Below, piece after piece: positions 1 through 5,092 of a stretch of DNA of 5,092 nucleotides. Source of the stretch: Acidobacteriaceae bacterium (GTDB taxonomy: Bacteria; Acidobacteriota; Terriglobia; Terriglobales; Acidobacteriaceae); contig PLKY01000126.1 in NCBI GenBank assembly GCA_003140785.1, forward strand, positions 1 through 5,092, in the 5' to 3' direction. The notes beneath the pieces were generated by a model. The model saw only the letters and a program-made list of their open reading frames with translations, made no database searches and was not told where the DNA came from. How positions within the stretch are numbered: position 1 is the stretch's first letter; each line of letters starts with the position of its first letter. A program made the translations under genes and the position numbers.

Positions 1-602
1 GCTTCTACGAGTTTGTGAACTGCGCTTTCTCCCAACTCGGGATAGGCGGAGTGTGCCATCTTGCCTGTCGAGCGAAGGACTGCGCGCAATGAGCCTTTTG
101 AAGCCAAAGCCAGACGATTGTCGGTCGGTTCCCCATTGATGAGGAAACGGCTGCCCTTTGGGGACTCATTCGCAACTTTCGCTCCAGCAGAGTCGCGTTC
201 TTCACCCGAAACGAAGAGCAGCCCAATCCGGAATCCGGCCTCTCGCAGCGATTCGGCGGCGGCGACCTGCGCGGCGATGATTCCTTTGGCGTCGGAGACC
301 CCACGGCCGTACATGAAATCTGAATCTTCAGTGAAAGGGATATAGGGCGGGACCGTGTCCAGATGGGTGGAGAAGACGAGATCGGGCGACTGGCCGGCCG
401 GACCCGCATAGATATTCCATCGGGGGCCGGCGGTTGCGCTCTCGGGCGGCTGCGGCACCGGCGTCTTTTCCACGGTCCATCCGCGCCCGGCGAGAAAATC
501 CGCCAAAAAATCGCCCACCGCCCCCTCGTGATAGGTGGTCGATTCGATCTCGACCAATTCCCTGGTAAGTCGGATTGGATCCAAAGGCTGGGGCGCAGAC
601 AT
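1..602 (-). CDS. M20-family zinc metallo-hydrolase (peptidase/deacylase), N-terminal part
   Basis: The M20/M25/M40 family contains cytosolic two-metal aminoacylases, carboxypeptidases and desuccinylases (ArgE, DapE, CPG2-like) that cleave amide bonds next to a free carboxylate. The minus-strand frame is open from the ATG at 602-600 to the window edge, giving 200 codons. Visible motifs in order are STHLDTVP (metal ligand H80, catalytic-site D82), GRGVSDAKG (bridging-metal D104), SGEERDSAG (general base E134 and metal ligand E135) and NGEPTDN (metal ligand E158). The sequence then enters the lid/dimerisation domain with AHSAYPELGES. All catalytic residues expected in this part are present. The second half, with the last histidine ligand, lies outside the window. 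The start fits a normal M20 N-terminus (MSAPQPLDPIRLTRELVEIES region), although the nearest Shine-Dalgarno-like AAGG is about 15 bases upstream, which is far. The gene is divergent from the hydrolase at 755. Substrate is unknown; DapE- or ArgE-like activity cannot be told from this part. Confidence 0.93.
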   Translation of the reverse strand, partial: MSAPQPLDPIRLTRELVEIESTTYHEGAVGDFLADFLAGRGWTVEKTPVPQPPESATAGPRWNIYAGPAGQSPDLVFSTHLDTVPPYIPFTEDSDFMYGRGVSDAKGIIAAQVAAAESLREAGFRIGLLFVSGEERDSAGAKVANESPKGSRFLINGEPTDNRLALASKGSLRAVLRSTGKMAHSAYPELGESAVHKLVE

Positions 603-754
603 GCTGCTGCCAGAATACCTTACGGGGTGAACGAGCTTTATCAGCCGGGGCGCGCTTTCTAGGCCGTGTGCCCGATCCCGTTGCCAGCCTGCTTGAACGA
701 TTTACTCCTATATGAAACGAGGATGTATGCACGAACAAATCTGCGCGTAGAATT
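603..754. other. Divergent intergenic region, no clear promoter readable
   Basis: These 152 bases separate two divergent genes and should carry both promoters. On the plus strand there are TTGCCA (681-686), TTGAAC (693-698), TATATG (709-714) and TAGAAT (748-753), but no pair has proper -35/-10 spacing. On the minus strand I see a GATAAA-like box with no good -35 partner. I looked for LacI-type palindromes with a central CG and found none that is convincing. A short open reading frame (723-767) overlaps the hydrolase start; see the findings. Confidence 0.4.
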
Positions 755-1480
755 ATGTGTGGAATGATCTCCACATCCACACCCGCTGCCCCGGGTCGAG
801 AAACCGGGAACGCGACATTGCGCACCCTTACTTTAGCGGGACCCGCCGGCAGGCTGGAGGCGCTCCTGAACAACGGAGCTGCCGACGCGCCGTATGTCGC
901 AGTGATCTGCCATCCCCATCCCCAGGGCGGTGGCACGATGCATAACAAAGTGGTCTATCACGCCATGAAGGCGCTCAACGCGCCAGAGTTTGGGCTGTGC
1001 TGGCCGGTGTTGCGCTTCAACTTTCGCGGTACAGGGCTAAGCGAAGGCACGCATGATGGCAAAGCGGAAACTGGAGATGTGCTGGCCGCGCTCGATTGGG
1101 TTGAAAACGAATTCAAGCAGCCTGTCGTCTTGGTTGGTTTCAGCTTTGGAGCCGCCATGGCTTTGATCGCTTGTTGCAGCGGCGGGACCGGACGGAGGGC
1201 GCATACAGACCTTCGTGCTTTGGCGGCTCTCGGCCTTCCGACTCGTGCTGAAGGTCGAAAATATCGCTACTCCTTCCTATCTGAATGTTCCCTCCCCAAA
1301 TTGTTTCTAAGCGGCGATTGCGACCAGTTCGCTCCTGCCGCGGATTTACAACATGTGGCCGCCACCACGGCCGAACCCAAAAAGTTAGTGCTCTTACCGG
1401 GCGCCGATCACTTTTTCGCAGGCCAGCTGGAAGCGATGCAGAACGAGCTCGCGAACTGGCTCAAGGAGCAATTGCCGTGA
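755..1480 (+). CDS. Alpha/beta hydrolase, COG2945 type
   Basis: This is a 241-residue cytosolic serine hydrolase with an esterase-like fold; the natural substrate of this family is not established. The oxyanion-side signature HPHPQGGGTMHNKVV (residues 53-67) is typical of COG2945 proteins, as is LRFNFRGTGLSEG (86-98). The nucleophile elbow is GFSFG with Ser130. The acid is probably Asp190 in SGDCDQFAP, and the histidine is His219 in GADHFF, so the triad looks complete. No signal peptide or membrane segment is visible. The start is uncertain. ATG 755 has an in-frame stop upstream (713-715) but no good ribosome site. ATG 764 and TTG 818 are alternatives, and family similarity begins only near residue 22, so the first 20 or so residues may be an extension or may not be translated. 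The stop codon overlaps the GTG of the downstream glycerate kinase by 4 bases, so the two are almost certainly co-transcribed and translationally coupled. Confidence 0.88.
   Translation: MCGMISTSTPAAPGRETGNATLRTLTLAGPAGRLEALLNNGAADAPYVAVICHPHPQGGGTMHNKVVYHAMKALNAPEFGLCWPVLRFNFRGTGLSEGTHDGKAETGDVLAALDWVENEFKQPVVLVGFSFGAAMALIACCSGGTGRRAHTDLRALAALGLPTRAEGRKYRYSFLSECSLPKLFLSGDCDQFAPAADLQHVAATTAEPKKLVLLPGADHFFAGQLEAMQNELANWLKEQLP
1463..1468 (+). promoter_or_regulatory. Ribosome binding site AAGGAG of the glycerate kinase gene
   Basis: AAGGAG lies inside the last codons of the hydrolase gene, 8 bases before the GTG at 1477. This optimal spacing fixes the kinase start at 1477. The frame itself stays open upstream to an ATG at 1285, but using that start would add 64 residues that only shadow the hydrolase. 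Confidence 0.85.
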
Positions 1481-2931
1481 CGCCCGTAAGTGACACCGCT
1501 CTTGATTCACTACACGCCGAGGCCACGGAGATATTTACCGGAGCCTTGGAAGCTTGCAACATCGAATCGGCCTTCGACAGGCGGATTCGGTTCGAGGGGA
1601 AAACTGTCAGACGTCTGATTCCCGACGGCAGCGGTCCCGAGACGATCAACCTGTCCAGTTACAAACGTGTATTTGTTATTGCATTGGGCAAAGCCGCGAC
1701 GCCCATGCTTGAGGTCCTGATGGACCGGATGAAACGACGCAATGGATTACGCGGCATCTGCTGTTCGAAGTATTTGCCGAAGAGGCGCAACTGGCGCTTT
1801 CGCTACTTCGAGGGTGGCCATCCGGTGCCCAATGAGGAGTCGTTTGACGCGGCCCGCGCGACCCTGGCAATGCTGAAGAAGGCGAAGAAAGACACGCTGA
1901 TTTTCTTTCTGATTTCGGGCGGTGGTTCGGCGATGTTCGACCTTCCTCTGGATCCGCAGATCGGACTCGAAGACACGATCGCATTTCACCAGGCACTTCT
2001 CGCTTCTGGAGCGCCGATCAATGAAGTCAATATCCTGCGCAAACATTTTTCCGCAGTAAAGGGCGGACGGCTGGCGATTGCCGCGCCGGAAGCGACGAAG
2101 GTTTCGCTGCTGCTGCCGGACGTCCCGCTGCGCACGCTGGATGCCTTGTCTTCCGGTCCCACATCGCCCGATCACTCGACGAATGCAGATGCCCGTGACG
2201 TCTTAAAGAAATATGACCTGGCAGGAAAGCTGCCTTCTTCCGTGAGCGCTTTTTTTGAACGTATGGACTTGCCGGAGTCTCCGGGAAATAAGGGCTGGCG
2301 CCAGAACATTCTTCCCAAGCTGCCGCGCCTGATCGCATCCAACGCGCGCACCTTTACCGCGGCGGCAGCCATGTCCGGCGAGCTGGAGGCATTTCGCGAT
2401 TCTGTTTTTGAGCTGTTGCTTTCAAGTCATGACCTGGTTGAATCGGCGCGGATGCTTGCCGAGAAAGCAGGGTTCTTTGCGGCCGTGGATAACTCCTGCG
2501 ACGATTGGGATTACGCCGACGCAGCGCGTTATCTGCTGGAACGGTTCCACGAGATGCGCAAGGAGCAAAAGCGTTTTTGCCTCATTTCCGTGGGTGAGGT
2601 GACGGTCACCATGAACCGTACTCCGGGAGCGGGAGGCAGGAACCAGCAGTTTGCCCTGCAATGCGCGCTGGAACTGGCGAACCACCCAGGCGAGCTGCTC
2701 ACGGTGCTGAGTGCAGGTTCGGATGGCATCGACGGGAACACACGAAGCGCAGGAGCCGTCGCCGACACCACCACGGTAGAGCGTGCGCGGGCTTTTGGAT
2801 TCGATCCGGAGGAGTCGCTGCGCGCATTCAATGCATGTCCTTTATTCACCTCTTTGGGGGATGCGATTGTAACTGGGCCTACAGGCCAGAATCTGCGCGA
2901 CCTTCGGCTCCTGATGTCGGATAACTCCTGA
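1477..2931 (+). CDS. Glycerate 2-kinase, DUF4147/MOFRL class (GckA/TtuD-like)
   Basis: The enzyme phosphorylates D-glycerate with ATP to 2-phosphoglycerate (family activity EC 2.7.1.165), feeding glycerate from serine, glyoxylate, tartronate-semialdehyde or compatible-solute breakdown into lower glycolysis. The product from GTG 1477 is 484 residues. The N-terminal DUF4147 domain shows IALGKAATPM (69-78, with Lys72), GGHPVPNEES (113-122), LISGGGSAMFDLP (145-157), INEVNILRKHFSAVKGGRLA (181-200), LLLPDVP (211-217) and SSGPTSPD (225-232). The C-terminal MOFRL domain shows SVGEVTV (371-377), GAGGRNQQFAL (384-394), AGSDGIDGNTRSAGAVAD (413-430) and TGPTGQNLRDLR (467-478). The protein is somewhat longer than the roughly 420-450 residues I associate with the family; an unusual stretch around residues 266-320 may account for this. 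The start is set by AAGGAG at 8 bases and a GTGA overlap with the hydrolase stop. Class is secure from the motifs. The symbols ttuD and gckA are used for relatives, but I do not assign one. Confidence 0.93.
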   Translation: MTPVSDTALDSLHAEATEIFTGALEACNIESAFDRRIRFEGKTVRRLIPDGSGPETINLSSYKRVFVIALGKAATPMLEVLMDRMKRRNGLRGICCSKYLPKRRNWRFRYFEGGHPVPNEESFDAARATLAMLKKAKKDTLIFFLISGGGSAMFDLPLDPQIGLEDTIAFHQALLASGAPINEVNILRKHFSAVKGGRLAIAAPEATKVSLLLPDVPLRTLDALSSGPTSPDHSTNADARDVLKKYDLAGKLPSSVSAFFERMDLPESPGNKGWRQNILPKLPRLIASNARTFTAAAAMSGELEAFRDSVFELLLSSHDLVESARMLAEKAGFFAAVDNSCDDWDYADAARYLLERFHEMRKEQKRFCLISVGEVTVTMNRTPGAGGRNQQFALQCALELANHPGELLTVLSAGSDGIDGNTRSAGAVADTTTVERARAFGFDPEESLRAFNACPLFTSLGDAIVTGPTGQNLRDLRLLMSDNS

Positions 2932-2933
2932 AT

Positions 2934-2993
2934 CCGAGGAAATAAAACGGGGCATCGACTTCTGCTTTCTCCGAGTATTCCTCGTTCGAGGGA
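2934..2993. repeat. Weak overlapping inverted repeats after the glycerate kinase gene
   Basis: CGAGGAA (2935-2941) is the exact reverse complement of TTCCTCG (2978-2984), with a 36-base spacer. The right arm can alternatively fold with its own downstream side as TTCCTC (2978-2983), loop GTTC, GAGGGA (2988-2993), six pairs including one T-G wobble. No T-run follows, so this is not a standard intrinsic terminator. It could be a weak 3' structure, part of a repressor site, or chance. Confidence 0.3.
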
Positions 2994-3040
2994 TGGCGGG
3001 ATTTGGGCCGATAATGTAACTTGCATTTCATTTCTGCTTT

Positions 3041-3044
3041 AGGA
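3041..3044 (+). promoter_or_regulatory. Ribosome binding site AGGA of the LacI-family gene
   Basis: AGGA sits 7 bases before the GTG at 3052. An in-frame stop TAG at 3040-3042 excludes any earlier start, so this modest site decides the GTG start of the regulator. Confidence 0.65.
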
Positions 3045-3051
3045 TTGGCTC

Positions 3052-4104
3052 GTGGCAAGAAAAGGAACGCGCAAGCCCTTAGACAAAACCCCGGATATTC
3101 GCGCCGTGGCCGCAATGGCCAAGGTATCGATTGCAACGGTCTCAAGAACGATCAATGGCTCTCCCTTAGTGAGCGACAGGCTGACCAAGCGGGTGTGGCA
3201 TGCCATTGAACAGCTGAACTACTTTCCCAACTCCCACGCGCGCAGCCTTGTCTCGGGTCGAAGCCGAATTTTCGGGATCATCGTCGAAAACATCACAAAT
3301 CCCTTTTTCCCTGAATTGATTCAGTGCTTCGAAGAAATCGCGGTGGCCCACGGATACGAGATCCTGGTCAGTTCGTCAAACAGCGATCCAGCCGTTTTGA
3401 CGACCTGCGTTCGGCGCATGATTGAGCGCAAAGTCGAGGGAGTAGCGATGCTGACCTTCGGCGAAGAGGAGCCGGTTCTCGATCAGCTCTCATTTCACGA
3501 CATCCCGCTGGTGCTCGCTGAGTTTCGCCTCGATGATCCAAAAACGAGCACTATCCTGCTCGACTACGCAACCGGTATTCGCGCCGCGATCGACCACCTG
3601 GTTCAACTGGGGCACCGCAAGATCGCCTATCTCGCTGGACCGCACAAAATCCATTCGGCCATGACCCGTGAGAACGATTTCCGCACGGCCATGGAGGCTG
3701 TGGGTCTGCCCGTCCAGAAGAAATGGGTCGTCGAATGCGACCATACGCTCAAGGGCGGCGTGGCCGGATTCGACCGGCTGCAAGCACTCGCGGCGGGTCC
3801 CACCGCGATTCTCTGCTCGAACGACATGACGGCAATTGGCGTATTGCGCGCGGCCTATCTCAAGGGGCTCCGCGTGCCGCACGATCTTTCGGTCGTTGGC
3901 CTCGACGATATCGACTTCGCCGAGTTCACGCTGCCGCCGCTGACTACAATTCGGCTTTCGCGCGGAGACCTGGCGCGCGCCGCCTTTGAAGCGCTTCGCC
4001 AACAGGCCGAAGAAACTTCATCCGCAAATATCCATCGGGAGTTCCTGGTTTCGACCAGCCTTGTTCTACGCGGCTCCACAGCAGCTCCGCCAGCCGAGGA
4101 TTAG
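3052..4104 (+). CDS. LacI/GalR-family transcriptional regulator
   Basis: This is a complete 350-residue cytosolic DNA-binding repressor of carbohydrate genes. The LacI helix-turn-helix spans about residues 14-60 (DIRAVAAMAKVS turn, recognition helix SIATVSRTIN at 26-35, then LNYFPN at 55-60). The hinge helix SHARSLVSGRS (61-71) carries the Leu66 expected to insert into the operator centre. The periplasmic-binding-protein-like sensor domain starts at IFGIIVENITNPFFPELI (73-90) and continues through LGHRKIAYLAGP (186-197), CSNDMTAIGVLRAAYLKGLRVP (255-276, helix lining the effector cleft) and LSVVGLDDIDFAEFTLPPLTTI (279-300). A basic N-terminal tail of about 12 residues precedes the HTH. GTG 3052 is the only sensible start, since a stop lies just upstream in frame. 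The gene lies 120 bases after the glycerate kinase on the same strand and converges on the phosphorylase. It might share the kinase transcript or have its own promoter; a GATAAT at 3010-3015 has no good -35. The effector sugar is unknown. Confidence 0.95.
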   Translation: MARKGTRKPLDKTPDIRAVAAMAKVSIATVSRTINGSPLVSDRLTKRVWHAIEQLNYFPNSHARSLVSGRSRIFGIIVENITNPFFPELIQCFEEIAVAHGYEILVSSSNSDPAVLTTCVRRMIERKVEGVAMLTFGEEEPVLDQLSFHDIPLVLAEFRLDDPKTSTILLDYATGIRAAIDHLVQLGHRKIAYLAGPHKIHSAMTRENDFRTAMEAVGLPVQKKWVVECDHTLKGGVAGFDRLQALAAGPTAILCSNDMTAIGVLRAAYLKGLRVPHDLSVVGLDDIDFAEFTLPPLTTIRLSRGDLARAAFEALRQQAEETSSANIHREFLVSTSLVLRGSTAAPPAED

Positions 4105-4127
4105 TCAGTAACTCCTGGTGCGGAACG

Positions 4128-5092
4128 CTAGCAGGGCGGACGGATTTCGCTGGACGTGCCTCCCGCCGCGGGGATGTAGCACTTGAGCGTGTAATCCATC
4201 ACCATTCTGTCGGCGCTGAATCGCCAGCCTAAAGTGCGAATGGTGCGCTTCATACGCTTGATCCAGCCTCGCGGCAGGCCGTCGCGATCGCGCTGATAGA
4301 AGAGCGGAATCAGCTCATCCTTCAATACGCGATATAGGTCTTCGCCATCGCGGCTGTCGTGCACATCCATGTTGGTGTGGGTTCTGCCGGTGCCGATGGC
4401 AAATCCGTTGAGGCCGTCGTAGGCTTCCGCCCACCAGCCATCCAAAACCGACAAATTCAAGCCGCCATTGAGCACGACTTTTTGTCCACTTGTACCGGAG
4501 GCCTCGAGCGGCCGCCGCGGATTGTTGAGCCACACATCGACTCCCTGGACCAGATGGCGGCCGACATCAATGTCGTAGTCTTCAACGAAGACGAAGGAGT
4601 CGGAGAATTTGCTGTCGCGCATAAGATTGGCGACCTGCTGCAGGACGCGCTTGCCGGGCTCGTCGCGCGGGTGGGCTTTGCCGGCGAAGACGAACTGTAC
4701 AGGACGCTTGGGATTGCTGACCATGTGCGCGAGTCGTTCGATGTCGGCGAGGATGAGGTCGGCGCGTTTGTAGGTGGCAAAGCGGCGCGCGAAGCCGATG
4801 GTGAGTGCGTCGGGGCTGAGGATGCGGCCGAGTTTCTGTAGCGTCTCGGGTGCCTCGCCTCGGCGTGCGGCCTGCTCGATGGCCTGACGACGGACGAACT
4901 CGATGAGGCGCGCTTTGAGGCTGACGTGTGTCTCCCACAGCTCACCATCGTCGACATTTTCGATGCCCTCCCAAATGCGGGCTTCGCCGCTGTGTTGTGA
5001 CCAGTCAGTGCCTAGGTGGCGATCGTAGAGGCGATGCATCTGCGGCGCGAGCCATGTTGGCACGTGGACGCCGTTGGTGATGTGGCCGATGG
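4128..5092 (-). CDS. glgP: Alpha-glucan (glycogen/maltodextrin) phosphorylase, C-terminal part
   Basis: This GT35 enzyme uses phosphate to release glucose-1-phosphate from the non-reducing ends of glycogen or maltodextrins, with pyridoxal phosphate as cofactor (EC 2.4.1.1). The minus-strand frame enters from the right edge and gives 320 residues up to TAG (4130-4128). Numbered from the edge, the motifs are IGHITNGVHVPTWLAP (1-16), LTIGFARRFATYKRADLIL (96-114, phosphate-site Arg/Lys), FVFAGKAHPRDEPGK (133-147), VDVWLNNPRRPLEASGTSGQK (184-204) and VVLNGGLNLSVLDGWWAEAY (205-224). Lys204 (codon 4481-4479) matches the Schiff-base lysine of the family. The wording GTSGQK and DGWWAEAY marks the short, actinobacterial/Thermotoga-like phosphorylase subtype rather than the rabbit/E. 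coli type. The end (DGLPRGWIKRMKRTIRTLG onward to IPAAGG) looks like the natural C-terminus. The GTG at 5063 is an internal Val, not a start. The N-terminal part lies outside the window. The 3' end faces that of the LacI-family gene across 23 bases, with no visible terminator. Confidence 0.95.
   Translation of the reverse strand, partial: IGHITNGVHVPTWLAPQMHRLYDRHLGTDWSQHSGEARIWEGIENVDDGELWETHVSLKARLIEFVRRQAIEQAARRGEAPETLQKLGRILSPDALTIGFARRFATYKRADLILADIERLAHMVSNPKRPVQFVFAGKAHPRDEPGKRVLQQVANLMRDSKFSDSFVFVEDYDIDVGRHLVQGVDVWLNNPRRPLEASGTSGQKVVLNGGLNLSVLDGWWAEAYDGLNGFAIGTGRTHTNMDVHDSRDGEDLYRVLKDELIPLFYQRDRDGLPRGWIKRMKRTIRTLGWRFSADRMVMDYTLKCYIPAAGGTSSEIRPPC

Noticed and set aside
681..753. Sigma-70 promoter for the hydrolase operon (TTGCCA or TTGAAC with TATATG or TAGAAT)
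   Set aside because: No -35/-10 pair has acceptable spacing (10, 22 or more than 27 bases), so I do not annotate a promoter.
328..948. 206-codon minus-strand open frame spanning the divergent intergenic region
   Set aside because: It crosses the M20 gene in the wrong frame and the hydrolase gene antisense, with an Arg/Gly/Pro-rich product and no family features. The true M20 frame is a different one, starting at 602.
2529..3026. 165-codon minus-strand open frame over the kinase 3' end and gap
   Set aside because: It is mostly antisense to the conserved MOFRL domain, and the product is Ser/Arg/Pro-rich without motifs. It leaves no room for a distinct gene in the 120-base gap.
3490..4002. 170-codon minus-strand open frame inside the LacI-family gene
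   Set aside because: It mirrors the codon pattern of the sensor domain; the product has no recognisable family and no start signals.
4105..4127. Bidirectional terminator between the convergent lacI-family and glgP genes
   Set aside because: Only 23 bases separate the stops, and I see no GC-rich stem followed by a T-run on either strand.
4503..4520. Adjacent XhoI, NotI and SacII recognition sequences that resemble a cloning polylinker
   Set aside because: They lie inside conserved phosphorylase codons (PRRPLEAS, just before the PLP-lysine region) and continue in frame without disturbance, so they are a chance effect of GC-rich coding sequence, not vector.
4359..4841. 160-codon plus-strand open frame inside the phosphorylase gene
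   Set aside because: It is antisense to strongly conserved catalytic codons of glgP and has no recognisable motif or ribosome site; it is a typical GC-rich shadow.

Overview
This window looks like ordinary chromosomal DNA from a moderately GC-rich, free-living heterotrophic bacterium. The wording of the proteins (the M20 hydrolase N-terminus, the hydrolase/kinase pair and the short-type alpha-glucan phosphorylase) reminds me of Acidobacteriota. That is an impression from recalled family sequences, not a demonstrated assignment. I see no transposase, integrase, tRNA, rRNA, CRISPR array, prophage gene or toxin-antitoxin pair.

Layout: (1) Positions 1-602, minus strand: the N-terminal 200 residues of an M20-family zinc metallo-hydrolase, cut by the left edge. 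(2) Positions 603-754: a 152-base divergent intergenic region that must hold the start signals for both sides, though no convincing promoter can be read. (3) Positions 755-1480 and 1477-2931, plus strand: a COG2945-type alpha/beta hydrolase followed by a glycerate 2-kinase of the DUF4147/MOFRL (GckA/TtuD) class. They are joined by a 4-base GTGA stop/start overlap with a clear ribosome binding site. (4) Positions 2932-3051: a 120-base gap with weak inverted repeats. (5) Positions 3052-4104, plus strand: a complete LacI-family repressor with a GTG start. (6) Positions 4128-5092, minus strand: the C-terminal 320 residues of an alpha-glucan (glycogen/maltodextrin) phosphorylase, converging on the repressor across only 23 bases and cut by the right edge.

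How the genes may work together: glycerate kinase feeds glycerate into lower glycolysis as 2-phosphoglycerate, the phosphorylase releases glucose-1-phosphate from storage or imported glucans, and a LacI-type regulator sits between them. This is consistent with a small carbohydrate-use neighbourhood, but the effector and targets of the repressor cannot be read from the sequence. The tight coupling of the esterase-like hydrolase to the glycerate kinase is the most suggestive functional link. I found no strong evidence of an undescribed system; the findings below are modest.
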